Positions 17,006-27,233 of a stretch of 64,000 nucleotides of DNA are shown one piece after another; positions within the stretch are counted from its first letter, which is position 1, and each line of letters opens with the position of its first letter. The notes beneath the pieces are model-generated. The model searched no databases and was not told where the DNA came from. It saw only the letters and a program-made list of their open reading frames with translations. A program made the translations under genes and the position numbers. The stretch lies in contig NZ_OBDY01000001.1 in NCBI RefSeq assembly GCF_900215205.1, positions 554,786 to 618,785 of the forward strand, in the 5' to 3' direction. The DNA is from Paractinoplanes atraurantiacus. Lineage in GTDB: Bacteria > Actinomycetota > Actinomycetes > Mycobacteriales > Micromonosporaceae.

Positions 17006-18075
17006 GAAGGCACCTTGGAAGTGAGAACGTCGGCGGCAGGGACGGGCGGCGGAGCGGCGGAGCCGGAACCACCCGAGCCGGACCCGCCGCCGCTGGAGCC
17101 GCTGCCGGAGCCGCTGCTCCCGGAAGCGCTGCCGCTGCCGGAGCCGCCGCTGCCGGAGCCGCCGCTCGTGGCCGAGCCGCCGCCGGAGCCGCCCGAGGTG
17201 GTGCCGGATCCGCCACCGCTCGTGCCCGACCCACCCCCGCTCCCGCCGGAGCCGCCCGATGCCGTGCCCGAGCCGCTCCCGGAGCCGCCGGAGCCGCCGC
17301 CGGAGCCGCCCGAGCCGCTGCCGGAGCCGCCCGAGGTGGTGCCGGAACCGGAGCCGGAGTTGGACGAGCCCGAGCCGTTCGGGCTCGGGCTCGGGTCGCC
17401 GGCGGCGCTGCCGCCGCCACCGCCGCCGCTTGTTCCGCCCCCGGTGCCGGTGCCCCCGCCCGTGCCGCCGCCGGTGTTCGGGGCGGGCGGCTCGGGCGCG
17501 ACCGGCGGCTTGCTGGACGGCGGCGGGGTGGTGGTGCCCGGTCCGGTCGTCGTCGGTGTGGTCGGCGGGGTCGTCACGACACCCGACTCGAGCGGCCGGG
17601 AGGTCGTCGGCTTCGGCTTGGGCGCCGGCTTGACCGACTTGGTGGCCTTCGGGGTGGCCGACGGCGGCCGGGACGACGACGTCGGCACGCGGGCCGACTC
17701 CAGGCGCGGCGCGAGGCGGCGCTCGGGGGTCCGGCGGGCCTCGGCCACGAAGACGGCCGTCGCCTTGGGGGCCGGCGTCGGGCTGGGCGGCGGCGGGGCC
17801 GGAGCCGGCGCCTTGGTCTCCTTCTCTTCGGGCTCCAGCCCGGGCAGCGGCAGCACCGCGCTGGAGCGGACCGGACCGCCCGCCAGGCTCACGCTGATCA
17901 GGCCGCCGTACACCATGACCAGCGCGCCGAAGGCGTAGGCGAGCCGCCGGAGGAACCTGCTGCGGCGCCCGGTGCTGTCCACGAACACCGGGGCGGGCTG
18001 CGAAACGGAGATCACCTCAGTATCGGGAATCTCGGTCGCGGCGAATTGCGGGTTTTTTGGCTCGTGCGAAGTCAC
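17002..18075 (-). CDS. Single-pass membrane protein with long Gly/Ser and Pro/Thr low-complexity tail
   Basis: 357 residues. A cytoplasmic segment (1-44) and one membrane segment (45-66, LAYAFGALVMVYGGLISVSL) are followed by a Pro/Ala/Thr/Lys-rich stretch and about 150 residues almost entirely Gly and Ser (about 195-340). No enzyme motif. The 4-bp overlap with the deacetylase/synthase gene means the two are probably made together, so this may be a wall-spanning partner or anchor for the polymer synthase. The Ser/Thr-rich exported part is also a plausible target for O-mannosylation by the neighbouring PMT. Family not recognised. Confidence 0.7.
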   Translation of the reverse strand: MTSHEPKNPQFAATEIPDTEVISVSQPAPVFVDSTGRRSRFLRRLAYAFGALVMVYGGLISVSLAGGPVRSSAVLPLPGLEPEEKETKAPAPAPPPPSPTPAPKATAVFVAEARRTPERRLAPRLESARVPTSSSRPPSATPKATKSVKPAPKPKPTTSRPLESGVVTTPPTTPTTTGPGTTTPPPSSKPPVAPEPPAPNTGGGTGGGTGTGGGTSGGGGGGSAAGDPSPSPNGSGSSNSGSGSGTTSGGSGSGSGGSGGGSGGSGSGSGTASGGSGGSGGGSGTSGGGSGTTSGGSGGGSATSGGSGSGGSGSGSASGSSGSGSGSSGGGSGSGGSGSAAPPPVPAADVLTSKVPS

Positions 18076-18600
18076 GCGGCGAGCTTAAAAATATTTATGG
18101 CGATCTTGAGGGCCCTCACTCGTGAGGGTGACGGATGATCGCCGACTCGAATCAGCCGAAATGATGAGCGTCTACGTTTGACCAGATGGGGCCCGGTGTG
18201 TGCCGTGAAAAAAGGCAACGCTCTGAGCTGCGGTGCAATGGTTAATGAATCGAGGTTACGCGAGTTCGGAGAACCGTTAACTGTCGCTTTGCCGACAGTG
18301 AAAGAGGCTAAAAGCCGAAGCCTGTTCACGAGGCGATATGCCGTACAAAATTAGGTTATTGGTTTTTGTCCGGTTTGTCCAAACGGCTTGATCGAAATTT
18401 GAAAGTTCGGCACGCGACCCGTTGTGCGTGACATCGGAGGTCGTTAAGCTTTGTGGTGCGCGCCCCTATCGCCCGCTTCCCCCGTGGCAGGCGATCGGGG
18501 CGCGCTCTTGCTTTGCCTCAGCTCGCTGACCTGCGCTCGAGACGACTCGCGCCGGCAGTGTCGAGCACTACCGGCGCGGTGTCAGGGTCCGGACGACCGC
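18076..18600. other. Lower-GC intergenic region with several short hairpins
   Basis: About 525 bp between two minus-strand genes, clearly more AT-rich than its surroundings (notably 18085-18100 and 18320-18420). It presumably contains the promoter and leader of the Gly/Ser-rich protein and synthase operon. Inverted repeats seen: CCCTCAC/GTGAGGG with a 2-base centre (about 18112-18127), ACTGTCG/CGACAGT with a 6-base loop (18280-18299), and AGGCT/AGCCT with a nested GGCT/AGCC (about 18305-18323). I compared it by eye with c-di-GMP and c-di-AMP riboswitch cores and found no match. No convincing gene. Confidence 0.5.
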
Positions 18601-20181
18601 TCAGATCCAGCGGCCGCCCAGCCACATTCGTTGCGACCAGCTGTCGTACGGGATCAGCTGCCCCACGAAGACCGGATAGAAGTAGGCGAAGCACAGCGCC
18701 ACCGCGACCACGTACGCCGTGACCACGATCGTGCCGATCAGCTGCCGGTCCGTGCGGCCCGGGCCGGAGGTGATGCCCTCCTTCGGCGTCATGATGGCGC
18801 CGAGCACGTAGACGACGGCCAGGATCAGGAACGGCAGCGCGGGCAGGACGTAGAACGAGAACATCGTCCGGCCGTCCTTGATCGCGTAGTAGAACCACGG
18901 CAGGATGCCGGCGACCGCGCCGGTGCCGATCGCCCACGCCCGCCAGTCGCGGCGGGCCAGGCCGAACCAGACCAGGGCGGCCAGCGCGGGCAGGAACGAC
19001 CACCACAGGATCGGCGTGCCCAGCAGCAGCACCTCGCGGGCGCAGCTCGGCGCCCCGCAGTCGCCGCCGTTGTTCCAGTAGAAGGCGACCGGACGGCCCA
19101 GCAGCAGCCACTGCCACGGCCACGACTGATAGACGTGCCGCTCGGTCAGCCCACTGTGGAACTTGTACGCCTCGGAGTGGTAGTGCCACAGGTTCATCAA
19201 CGCGCCGAAGATCGGCGGCTCGCTGAGCCCGTTCGCCTCCCGGTAGTGCCGGAAATAGCCGTCGTCGGTGACGAACCAGCCCGTCCACGCGGCCAGGTAG
19301 ACCACGAAGCTGATGCCCAGGGTCAGGATTAGCCAGCCCAGATCGCCGATGATGCCGGCCAGGAACGGCCCGCGGATGCCGGCCGAGCGGCGGGCCTGCA
19401 CCCGCCAGACGATCACCAGCGCCGCGAAGAACGGCGCGAAGGCCAGGGCGCTCCACTTCACGCCGCAGGCCATCCCGAAACTCACCCCGGCCACCAGCAG
19501 CCACCACGGCACGATCCGCGGCACGGCCGGCGTCTTCTCCGGATCGAACCCGTTCTCCAGCGCCCGCAGCAGGCCGCGCCGGTAATGGTCGCGATCGATC
19601 ACGATCGCGGCGAAGGTCATCAGGACGAACAGGCCCAGGAAGATGTCGAGCAGCGAGGTGCGCGAGAGCACCAGCTGGAAGCCGTCGAGCGTCATCAGCA
19701 GGCCGGCCAGACCGGCCAGCAGCACCGAGTGGAACAGCCGGTAGGCGACGCGGATCAGCACCAGGATCATCACCGTGCCGGCGATCGCGGGCATCAGGCG
19801 CCAGCCGAGCTCGGTGTTGCCGAAGATCAGCTCGCCGAGGGAGATCAGCCATTTGCCCAGCGGTGGATGCACCACGTACGCCGGGCCGTTGGTCTTCTCG
19901 TCCCACTCGACGCCGTGCTGGAGCATGTCCCAGGCGTCGGTCGGGTAGTACACCTCGTCGAAGATGTACCCCTTCGGGCTGCTGACCCCGTTGAGCCGCA
20001 GGATCGCGGCGATCACCACGATCACGCCGGTGACGATCCACGAATAGGGGTTGAGCCAGTTGTCGAGGCCGGTCAGCCGCCGCCGGACGACCTCGGGAAT
20101 CGCGCGCACGCCACCGGACTCCGGCGCCTCAACGGGCGGTTCCGGGGTGATCTCTTTCTCCGCTGTCGCCGCCGTAGTCAC
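18601..20181 (-). CDS. Dolichyl-phosphate-mannose-protein mannosyltransferase (PMT, GT39)
   Basis: 526 residues from GTG 20181; the longer frame upstream is low-complexity and overlaps the divergent promoter region. Multi-pass GT-C enzyme: first membrane segment about 46-64, then catalytic FDEVYYP with Asp75/Glu76 in the first external loop, HPPLGK at 105-110, and ten or so further hydrophobic segments. It transfers mannose from polyprenyl-phosphate-mannose to Ser/Thr of proteins crossing the membrane, coupled to Sec export. It is divergent from rsmI, an arrangement common in actinobacteria. Flanking genes encode exported Ser/Thr/Pro-rich proteins that could be substrates (inference). Confidence 0.92.
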   Translation of the reverse strand: MTTAATAEKEITPEPPVEAPESGGVRAIPEVVRRRLTGLDNWLNPYSWIVTGVIVVIAAILRLNGVSSPKGYIFDEVYYPTDAWDMLQHGVEWDEKTNGPAYVVHPPLGKWLISLGELIFGNTELGWRLMPAIAGTVMILVLIRVAYRLFHSVLLAGLAGLLMTLDGFQLVLSRTSLLDIFLGLFVLMTFAAIVIDRDHYRRGLLRALENGFDPEKTPAVPRIVPWWLLVAGVSFGMACGVKWSALAFAPFFAALVIVWRVQARRSAGIRGPFLAGIIGDLGWLILTLGISFVVYLAAWTGWFVTDDGYFRHYREANGLSEPPIFGALMNLWHYHSEAYKFHSGLTERHVYQSWPWQWLLLGRPVAFYWNNGGDCGAPSCAREVLLLGTPILWWSFLPALAALVWFGLARRDWRAWAIGTGAVAGILPWFYYAIKDGRTMFSFYVLPALPFLILAVVYVLGAIMTPKEGITSGPGRTDRQLIGTIVVTAYVVAVALCFAYFYPVFVGQLIPYDSWSQRMWLGGRWI

Positions 20182-20257
20182 CCCGCGATCGTAGAAGGTA
20201 CGGCTGAGAGCCGACGCTCGCCGTCGCCGCGGCGCGTCATGTGATGGACTTTCCGTC

Positions 20258-21109
20258 GTGTCTTCCGCAGAGAACTCTTCCGGCCGGGTCGTGCTGCTCG
20301 GCGCGCCGCTGGGCAACGTCGGCGACGCCTCCACGCGACTGCGCGAGGTCCTCTCCACGGCGGACGTGATCGCCGCCGAGGACACGCGCCGCCTGGCCCG
20401 CCTCACCCGCGACCTGGGCGTCACGGTCTCCGGGCGTGTCGTCTCCTACTTCGAGGGCAACGACGAGAGACGTACGCCCGAACTGGTCGAAGCCCTGGCC
20501 GGCGGCGCCGTGGTCGCCGTGGTCACCGACGGCGGCATGCCGAGCGTCTCCGACCCGGGCTTCCGGCTGGTCCGCGCGGCCCTCGACGCCGGATATCCGG
20601 TGACGGCGGCGCCGGGACCGAGCGCGGTCACGACCGCCCTGGCGCTCTCCGGCCTGCCCAGCGACCGATTCGTCTTCGAGGGCTTTCTTCCGCGTACGGG
20701 TTCTCACCGCCGCTCCCGGCTGCGCGAGCTCGCCGCGGAGCCGCGCACGCTGGTCCTGTTCGAGGCGCCCCACCGCATCGCGGGCACCCTGGCCGACCTG
20801 GCCGCGATCTTCGGCGCCGACCGGCCGGCCGCGGTCTGCCGCGAGCTGACCAAGACGTACGAGGAGATCCGCCGCAGCACGCTGGAGGAGTTGGCCGCCG
20901 ACGCCGCCCGGGAGGAGTTCCGGGGCGAGATCACCCTGGTCGTGGGCGGCGCGCCGGCCGGACCGGCCGAACGCCCGGCCGACGAGGACCTGCGCGCCGC
21001 GGTGGCCGCCCGCGAGGCGGCCGGGCAGTCGCGCCGGGACGCGATCCAGGCCGTGGCCGACGAGTACGGCGTGAAGAAGCGCGAGGTGTACGCGCTGGTG
21101 CATCAATAG
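20258..21109 (+). CDS. rsmI: 16S rRNA 2'-O-ribose C1402 methyltransferase
   Basis: 283 residues, GTG start. Tetrapyrrole-methylase fold: [15 protein letters not shown] at 11-25, [12 protein letters not shown] at 38-49, FEGNDERR at 65-72, and the SAM loop [13 protein letters not shown] at 89-101, followed by [14 protein letters not shown] and FEGFLPR. RsmI methylates the ribose of C1402 in 16S rRNA, with RsmH acting on the base. The C-terminal part ([14 protein letters not shown]) is the usual HTH-like tail. Divergent from the PMT gene with a 76-bp spacer. Confidence 0.95.
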   Translation: MSSAENSSGRVVLLGAPLGNVGDASTRLREVLSTADVIAAEDTRRLARLTRDLGVTVSGRVVSYFEGNDERRTPELVEALAGGAVVAVVTDGGMPSVSDPGFRLVRAALDAGYPVTAAPGPSAVTTALALSGLPSDRFVFEGFLPRTGSHRRSRLRELAAEPRTLVLFEAPHRIAGTLADLAAIFGADRPAAVCRELTKTYEEIRRSTLEELAADAAREEFRGEITLVVGGAPAGPAERPADEDLRAAVAAREAAGQSRRDAIQAVADEYGVKKREVYALVHQ

Positions 21110-21113
21110 GCTT

Positions 21114-22838
21114 TTAATACGCGGCGGCCAGGAAGCCGGCGAGCAGTGCCAGAGGGCCGGCCAGGCTCAGCAGGATGGCGCCCCGGCGCGCCCGGGCCGA
21201 CGGAAGCTGACGTGCCCGGGTGACACCCGCGATGGCGTACCCGCAAAGAAGCACCAAGGCGAAGCCGAGAAGCCAGCGCAGTTGCAGCAGAGCCCCGGTG
21301 CCGCCCAGATAGGCCTGCTGGCTGTCCGGGCTGACCATCTTGGCGGGAGTGACGGCGCCGGGCTGGCGGCCGGTGCCCTCGACGCCGAGCAGGGTGACGC
21401 GGGCGATGGTGTAGCTGCCGTCGTCGGCGGTGAACTGGCCGGCGCAGCGCTGGGTGACGCCGGTGCCGGTGCAGACGGTGGTGGTGGCGTTGCCGAGGTC
21501 GCCGTGGCCGACGGCGAGCCAGAAAGGCTCGGCGCTGACCCAGGCGAAGAAGGCGGCGACCAGGCCCAGAGCGACCAGGGAGACCTGGGCCGAGAGGGGC
21601 AGGCCGGCCGAGCGGCGGCTGTGGCGGGGCTTGCCGGCCGAGCGGCGGGGAGCCTCGGGCTGAACCTCGATGGTGTCGTCGACCCGGTCGTGCCAGAAGG
21701 GCGAGTTCTCGAGCCGCTCCAGGCGCGCGTCGGTGGTGGGCGAACCGGTCAGGGGCGGCAGCGGCTCGGTGGGGCGGGCGTGGGCGCCACCCTGCCGGGG
21801 CCGCCGGACGACCGGCGGGCGGGCGGGGACCGGGCCGGGCTCCAGCGGCACGGTGGGCCGGTTGCGGGCGCTCGGCTCGGGCAGAACCATGACGTCCTGA
21901 TCCGCGGGCGGAGGCGTCACCGTGCCGGGATGCGGCGGCCCCGCGGCCGTCACCGGCGGCGTCACCTCACCGGCGGCCGCAGCGGGCTGCGCAGCCTCGA
22001 CGGCGGGCTGCCGTGTCTCGGCGGCGGGCGTCGCGGGTTGCGGTGTCCCCGGAGCGGAAGGCCGCGTCTCGGTTGCGGGTGCCGGTCCCGTGGCCGCGGT
22101 GGGCGGCCCGGCTGCGGCGACAGCGGGCGGCGGAGTCGCGGCGCTGCCCGGCTGCTGTGTCACTGCGGTGCTTGGCTGCTGTGTCACGGCGGTTCCTGGC
22201 TTCTCGGTCGCTGCGTCGATCGCCGGCATGGCGCCGGCTGCCGCGTTCGTCGCTGTCCTGGCCGTATATCCGGCGGGTGGGCGCAGCGGGTCGTAGCGAT
22301 TCGGGTCCGGGCGGTCGTGGTCGCGCTCAACAGCGACGAAACGGGCGACCGCTTCGGCCGGCGGCGCGGCCGAGGCGACAACCGGCGCGGCGGCCTGAGC
22401 CGGCCCTTCCACGGGCGCGGCGGCGGCCTGAGCCGGCCCTTCCGCGGGCGCGATGGGTCCCTGGGCCGGGGGTGCGGCCGGGGCCCCGATCGGTGGGGCG
22501 ATCGCGGCGGCCGTCTCCGGTGGGGTCAGGTCGGCCGCCGGGGATGCGGGACGCGGTGGGGCGGCGGGGTCCAGGGCCTCGGCCACGTCCTGGGCGGCCA
22601 GCGCGTGGGCGTCGGCTGCCTCGCCGGTGTAGGTCTTCGCGGCTGGGGGCTCGATCAACCCCGTACCACCGGAAGGCTGTTGATCCTGATTGGTGGCCGG
22701 GGGGCGGCGGCGAGGGTGACGCGGACGGGAAGGCCGGTCGGTCTCGCCGCGCCACCAGGCCGCGTCGGGATCGGCGAACGACCACGGGTCGCCCTCGCTG
22801 CGAGGCGTTTCCCCAGGCTGTGGCGTGTCTCCGAGCAC
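21114..22838 (-). CDS. Pro/Ala-rich protein with three C-terminal membrane segments
   Basis: 574 residues, GTG start at 22838. The first 410 residues are low-complexity Pro/Ala/Thr with short internal repeats (EGPAQAAA twice, TAVTQQP twice). The C-terminus has three hydrophobic segments (about 425-445, 512-535, 548-572) with an external loop between the first two carrying two cysteines ([18 protein letters not shown]). No catalytic motif and no recognised family. It sits convergent with rsmI and divergent from metG. The long disordered region is probably cytoplasmic if the N-terminus is inside. Function unknown. Confidence 0.7.
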   Translation of the reverse strand: MLGDTPQPGETPRSEGDPWSFADPDAAWWRGETDRPSRPRHPRRRPPATNQDQQPSGGTGLIEPPAAKTYTGEAADAHALAAQDVAEALDPAAPPRPASPAADLTPPETAAAIAPPIGAPAAPPAQGPIAPAEGPAQAAAAPVEGPAQAAAPVVASAAPPAEAVARFVAVERDHDRPDPNRYDPLRPPAGYTARTATNAAAGAMPAIDAATEKPGTAVTQQPSTAVTQQPGSAATPPPAVAAAGPPTAATGPAPATETRPSAPGTPQPATPAAETRQPAVEAAQPAAAAGEVTPPVTAAGPPHPGTVTPPPADQDVMVLPEPSARNRPTVPLEPGPVPARPPVVRRPRQGGAHARPTEPLPPLTGSPTTDARLERLENSPFWHDRVDDTIEVQPEAPRRSAGKPRHSRRSAGLPLSAQVSLVALGLVAAFFAWVSAEPFWLAVGHGDLGNATTTVCTGTGVTQRCAGQFTADDGSYTIARVTLLGVEGTGRQPGAVTPAKMVSPDSQQAYLGGTGALLQLRWLLGFALVLLCGYAIAGVTRARQLPSARARRGAILLSLAGPLALLAGFLAAAY

Positions 22839-22970
22839 GTTTCCATTGGACTACGCGGGGTCCCGATGGTCAGGTTCAAATTCGGGCGTGTCGGAATAAA
22901 TGCGGATCTCGCTGAGGGCGGAGCGAATCCCGTCGCGGCGCCGGGGTGCGGCTCACTACGCTTGTACCCC

Positions 22971-24767
22971 ATGAGTCACGTTCTCGCCGCGGTTGCCTGG
23001 CCTTATGCCAACGGCCCGCGCCACATCGGTCATGTGTCCGGCTTTGGGGTGCCCTCCGACGTCTTCAGCCGGTACATGCGCATGGCCGGTCACGACGTGC
23101 TCATGGTCTCGGGCACCGACGAGCACGGCACGCCGATCCAGGTGCAGGCCGACGCCGACGGGGTGACCCCGCGCGAGCTCGCCGACCGCTACAACCGGGT
23201 GATCGTCGAAGACCTGCACGGGCTCGGTCTCTCGTACGACCTGTTCACCCGCACCACCACGCGCAACCACTACGCCGTGGTGCAGGAGCTGTTCGGTGCG
23301 CTGCACCGCAACGGCTACATCGTGGCGCGGACGACGCTGGGCGCGAAATCGCCGTCCACGGGCCGCACCCTGCCCGACCGCTACATCGAGGGCACCTGCC
23401 CGATCTGCGGCTACGAGAGCGCCCGCGGCGACCAGTGCGACAACTGCGGCAACCAGCTCGACCCCGAGCAGCTGATCAACCCGCGCTCCAAGATCAATGG
23501 CGAGACCCCGGAGTTCGTCGAGACCGAGCACTTCTTCCTCGACCTGCCGGCGTTCGCCGAGGCCATCGGCAACTGGCTCGACCAGCGGGAAAACTGGCGG
23601 CCCAACGTCCTGAAGTTCTCCCGCAACCTGCTCGACGACCTCCAGCCCCGTGCCATCACCCGCGACCTCGAGTGGGGCGTGCCGATCCCGCTCGACGGCT
23701 GGCGCGACCGCAACGACAAGCGCATCTACGTCTGGTTCGACGCCGTCATCGGCTATCTGTCGGCCTCCATCGAGTGGGCCCGCCGCTCCGGCGACCCCGA
23801 GGCGTGGCGCAAGTGGTGGTCGGCCGACGGCGCCGGCAAGGACTCCCTGGCCTACTACTTCATGGGCAAGGACAACATCGTCTTCCACTCGGTGATCTGG
23901 CCGGCGCTGCTGCTCGGCTATTCCGGCGAGGGCGACAAGGGCGGCGAGCCGGGCGAGCTGGGCCGGCTCAACCTGCCGACCGAGGTGGTCAGCAGCGAAT
24001 ACCTGACGATGGAGGGCAAGAAGTTCTCGTCCTCGCGCCGGGTCGTCATCTACGTGCGCGACTTCCTGGAGCGCTACGACGCCGACGCCCTGCGCTACTT
24101 CATCGCGGCCGCCGGGCCGGAGTCCAACGACACCGACTTCACCTGGGCCGAGTTCGTCCGCCGCAACAACGACGAGCTGGTGGCCGGCTGGGGCAACCTG
24201 GTCAACCGGTCGATCTCGATGGCGGCCAAGAACTTCGGGGCCATTCCGGAGGCCGGTGAGCTGACGGCCGAGGACGAGGCGCTGCTGGCGGTGGCCAAGG
24301 CCGGTTTCGGTACGGTCGGTGAGCTGATCGCCAAGCACAGGCAGAAAGCGGCCATCGGCGAGGCGATGAAGGTGGTCGCCGAGGCGAACAAATACCTCTC
24401 CGAGCAGGCGCCCTGGAAGCTGAAGTCCGAGGAGGACAAGCCCCGCCAGGCCACCATCCTGCATGTGGCGCTGCAGGTGGTCAGCGACGCCAACACGATC
24501 CTGACCCCGTTCCTGCCGCACTCCGCGCAGAAGGTCTTCGAGCTGCTCGGCGGCGAGGGCGTGCACGCGCCGATGCCGCGCATCGACGAGGTGGACGACC
24601 TCGACGGCGGCCCGTCGTACCCGGTCCTGCGGGGCGACTACACGGTCGGCGCCCGCTGGGAGTCGGTCCCGCTGGTCGCGGGCACCCCGATGTCCGCCCC
24701 GAAGCCGGTATTCAAAAAGCTGGAGCCCTCGGTCATCGAGGAGGAGCTCGAGCGTCTGGGGAGCTAG
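22971..24767 (+). CDS. metG: Methionyl-tRNA synthetase
   Basis: 598 residues, ATG. Class I signature [14 protein letters not shown] (11-24) is the HIGH motif; the zinc knuckle has Cys143, Cys146, Cys156 and Cys159; the KMSKS-equivalent is KKFSSSR at 350-356. The anticodon-binding helical domain fills the C-terminus. There is no C-terminal tRNA-binding (EMAP) domain, as usual for actinobacterial enzymes. Charges tRNA-Met for initiation and elongation. It begins the conserved metG-tatD-ksgA-ispE block; its stop overlaps the convergent gene by 4 bp. Confidence 0.97.
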   Translation: MSHVLAAVAWPYANGPRHIGHVSGFGVPSDVFSRYMRMAGHDVLMVSGTDEHGTPIQVQADADGVTPRELADRYNRVIVEDLHGLGLSYDLFTRTTTRNHYAVVQELFGALHRNGYIVARTTLGAKSPSTGRTLPDRYIEGTCPICGYESARGDQCDNCGNQLDPEQLINPRSKINGETPEFVETEHFFLDLPAFAEAIGNWLDQRENWRPNVLKFSRNLLDDLQPRAITRDLEWGVPIPLDGWRDRNDKRIYVWFDAVIGYLSASIEWARRSGDPEAWRKWWSADGAGKDSLAYYFMGKDNIVFHSVIWPALLLGYSGEGDKGGEPGELGRLNLPTEVVSSEYLTMEGKKFSSSRRVVIYVRDFLERYDADALRYFIAAAGPESNDTDFTWAEFVRRNNDELVAGWGNLVNRSISMAAKNFGAIPEAGELTAEDEALLAVAKAGFGTVGELIAKHRQKAAIGEAMKVVAEANKYLSEQAPWKLKSEEDKPRQATILHVALQVVSDANTILTPFLPHSAQKVFELLGGEGVHAPMPRIDEVDDLDGGPSYPVLRGDYTVGARWESVPLVAGTPMSAPKPVFKKLEPSVIEEELERLGS

Positions 24768-25774
24768 ATCTCGTAGGGGATGTCGGCGATGTGGTGGTCC
24801 ATCAGCTCGCCGACCGGGGCCCAGGCCTCGTAGACGCCCCGTTCGTAGCAGCGGGCGCCGGTGTGGCTCAGTGCATCGGCGTCCGGGCGGACCAGGCGCA
24901 GGCGGGCCCACGCGTCGTCGCGTTGCAGCACCCAGCAGGGCACGCCCCGCCACAGGGCCTGCTCCGCGCGGCGGCTCAGTGTCGACACCGGATAGCGGGC
25001 GGCGCGGGTCAGGGCGCGGACGCGGAACTCGCTCGGCGGGTCGGCGACCGCCTCGTACTCCCTGTCCTTGATCGTCCCGACCAGCTTGGCCGAGCCGGGC
25101 GTCGTGCAGGGCACGTACTCGCGGTCCGGGCTCACCCCGGGCAGATTGTCGAGCAGACCGCGCCAGCGCGGGCCGGCCAGGCGCAGCCAGCCGTGCTGCT
25201 CCGGCTGGTACGTGTAGAGCAGCACCTCCTCGCCGCCCGGCACGTACGCGATGATCTGCGCGTTGGCCGGCATCGGCAGGTCGGCGAAACCGGCCGTGAT
25301 GTACTCCGGCACCAGATCGTCGTTGCTGGGCGTGAAGCCGGTGCCGAGCACCATCGCCCCGACCCGCGAGTGCGCGGGCAGCATCGACAGCCCGGGCTGG
25401 GCCGGGCCGGCCGGCACCTCGTAATCGATCGGATCGGTGGCCCGCCAGCGCAGGGCGAACGCCACCTCGTCGTCGGCCGTGCCGTCGGTGCGCAGCAGCG
25501 CCAGATCGCGCGGGTCGTGCAGGTGGGCGATGTCGCAGGAGCGGTAGCAGAAGCCGTACGGAAGCCAGCCGCCCAGATGACCCGAGACCTGGGCCGGCGA
25601 CAGCACCTTGGTCATCCGGGTTCCGCGGTGGATCGCGGCCGTGGACCGGATCTGGCGCAACAGGGCATCGTCGAGGTGGTCGGCGGACTGGGCCATCCGC
25701 AGAACCTGCTGCCAGCCGAGGTCGCGGCGCAGCGGTGCGGACAGGGGCGGCTCGAGCGGATCAGAGCCGATCAC
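24764..25774 (-). CDS. Conserved hypothetical protein
   Basis: 336 residues from GTG 25774, which has GGCGAGGAC six bases upstream; in-frame alternatives are GTG 25792, GTG 25798 and TTG 25861. Soluble, no signal peptide. Features include [20 protein letters not shown], the segment [39 protein letters not shown], and a C-terminal region ([20 protein letters not shown]) that looks like a SUKH/immunity-type or knot-like fold, but I cannot assign it. It lies inverted between metG and tatD and is divergent from tatD. Confidence 0.65.
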   Translation of the reverse strand: MIGSDPLEPPLSAPLRRDLGWQQVLRMAQSADHLDDALLRQIRSTAAIHRGTRMTKVLSPAQVSGHLGGWLPYGFCYRSCDIAHLHDPRDLALLRTDGTADDEVAFALRWRATDPIDYEVPAGPAQPGLSMLPAHSRVGAMVLGTGFTPSNDDLVPEYITAGFADLPMPANAQIIAYVPGGEEVLLYTYQPEQHGWLRLAGPRWRGLLDNLPGVSPDREYVPCTTPGSAKLVGTIKDREYEAVADPPSEFRVRALTRAARYPVSTLSRRAEQALWRGVPCWVLQRDDAWARLRLVRPDADALSHTGARCYERGVYEAWAPVGELMDHHIADIPYEI

Positions 25775-25868
25775 ACTGTCCTCGCCGGTCACAGTCACGG
25801 TCAGTGAACGTAGGTCACACCGGTTGACTCCAGGTGAACAAACAGTGTCGTGCGGGTCCAAGTGCAGA

Positions 25869-26768
25869 ATGTCTCACATGTCAACGTCACCGTCAGAATC
25901 CCGTCGCCAGAAGGCCGCCCGGCGCGCGGGCGAGTTCCCGGCCGCTCCCGAGCCGCTCGCCGTCCCGGTCTTCGACAGCCACACCCACCTGGACATCACG
26001 ATCCAGGAGGCGGGAGTGCCCGGTGGCCCGGGCGCCGACCCGGTGGAAGCGCTGATCACGGCCGCGGCCAAGGCGGGCGTGGACCGGATCGTGCAGGTCG
26101 GCGTCGACGAGCCGTCCTCCCGCTGGGGCGCCGAACTGGCCGCCCGCCATCCGTCCGTGCTGGCCGCGGTCGCGCTGCACCCCAACGACGCGCCGCTGCT
26201 GCCCGACCTGGACGAATCGCTGCGGGTCATCGAGGGCCTGGCCGCCTCGCCGAGGGTGCGGGGCATCGGCGAAACCGGGATGGACACCTTTCGTACGGGC
26301 CCGGAAGGTCGCGAAGCGCAGGAGAAGAGCTTCCGGGCGCACATCGCGATCGCCAAGCGCCACGGCAAGGCCCTGATCATCCACGACCGGGACGCCCACC
26401 AGGACGTGCTGCGGATCCTCGACTCGGAGGGCGCGCCGGACACGGTCGTCATGCACTGCTTCTCGGGCGACGCCGAATTCGCCGCCGAGTGCGTGCGGCG
26501 GGGCTTCTACCTGAGCTTCGCGGGCACGGTGACCTTCGCCAGCGCGGGCAGCCTGCGCGAGGCGGCCGTACTGACTCCGCCGTCGCAGATCATGGTGGAG
26601 ACGGACGCGCCGTACCTGACGCCGGTGCCGCACCGGGGCCGCCCGAACGCGTCGTACCTGATCCCGTTGACGGTCCGGGCGCTGGCCGAGACCCGGGGCG
26701 ACGACCTGGACGAGCTGTGCGCCGCCATCTCCGCCAACGGCGACCGCGTCTTCGGCCCCTGGAGCTAG
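25869..26768 (+). CDS. tatD: TatD-family metal-dependent deoxyribonuclease
   Basis: 299 residues from ATG 25869 (ATG 25878 also in frame). TIM-barrel hydrolase motifs in order: FDSHTHLD, VALHPNDAP, IGETGMD, IIHDRDAH, MHCFSGD and VETDAPYL, which together supply the divalent metal ligands. The family acts as a 3'-5' DNA/RNA exonuclease and also as a D-aminoacyl-tRNA deacylase in some studies. The position between metG and ksgA is conserved in actinobacteria. Its stop overlaps the convergent 140-residue gene by 4 bp. Confidence 0.93.
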   Translation: MSHMSTSPSESRRQKAARRAGEFPAAPEPLAVPVFDSHTHLDITIQEAGVPGGPGADPVEALITAAAKAGVDRIVQVGVDEPSSRWGAELAARHPSVLAAVALHPNDAPLLPDLDESLRVIEGLAASPRVRGIGETGMDTFRTGPEGREAQEKSFRAHIAIAKRHGKALIIHDRDAHQDVLRILDSEGAPDTVVMHCFSGDAEFAAECVRRGFYLSFAGTVTFASAGSLREAAVLTPPSQIMVETDAPYLTPVPHRGRPNASYLIPLTVRALAETRGDDLDELCAAISANGDRVFGPWS

Positions 26769-27187
26769 CCGTCGACCCAGGACTTGACGCCGAGCTCCTC
26801 GCCCAGGCGGGCGATGGTGTCGGCGAACTGGCGGGGGGCCGCGTTGATCGGGCCCCGGGAGACGAAGCGGACCGCCCAGCCGGTGCCCTCGGCGATGTTG
26901 AACATGCGGAAGCGGACCAGGCTGCCCCGGTCGTCGGGCTCGACCGAGGTGACGCCGCGGTACCACCAGGCGCCCTCGATCGTCACCGAGCGGGCCGCCC
27001 GGTCGATCGCCACGCTGATCTTGGCGCCGTCCTGGATCACCTCGAACTGGTCGCCGACGTCCGTCTCCTCGATCGTGCCGGTGACGGCGATCGGGGAGCG
27101 GCCGCCCGGTCGCACGTCGAGCAGCACGGCGGCCACCGCCTCAGGAGTGGCCTCGACCACCCCGCGTAACGCCAGCAACTCGCTCAT
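26765..27187 (-). CDS. Small conserved protein, possibly SRPBCC/START-like
   Basis: 140 residues, ATG 27187. Soluble. The pattern of an N-terminal strand followed by [13 protein letters not shown], repeated beta strands ([40 protein letters not shown]) and a long C-terminal helix ([18 protein letters not shown]) resembles the START/SRPBCC fold used for hydrophobic ligands, but the match is by eye only. It sits inverted between tatD and ksgA, the place where many actinobacteria carry rpfB. Confidence 0.65.
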   Translation of the reverse strand: MSELLALRGVVEATPEAVAAVLLDVRPGGRSPIAVTGTIEETDVGDQFEVIQDGAKISVAIDRAARSVTIEGAWWYRGVTSVEPDDRGSLVRFRMFNIAEGTGWAVRFVSRGPINAAPRQFADTIARLGEELGVKSWVDG

Positions 27188-27233
27188 GGCTCGTTTGTAC
27201 CCTGTGGCGACCTTCCCCGTACGCTCTGAACCC

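Noticed and set aside
14714..17938. Plus-strand open frame of more than 1000 codons
   Set aside because: Antisense to the deacetylase/GT2 fusion and the Gly/Ser-rich protein, both of which have clear motifs on the minus strand. The Pro/Glu run is the reverse of the Gly/Ser codons.
18076..18450. Candidate c-di-GMP or c-di-AMP riboswitch
   Set aside because: Checked by eye for conserved core strings of both classes on the minus strand; none found. Kept only as a structured region of unknown type.
22956..24953. Long minus-strand frame opposite metG
   Set aside because: Antisense to a gene with every MetG signature; no recognisable motif in the shadow.
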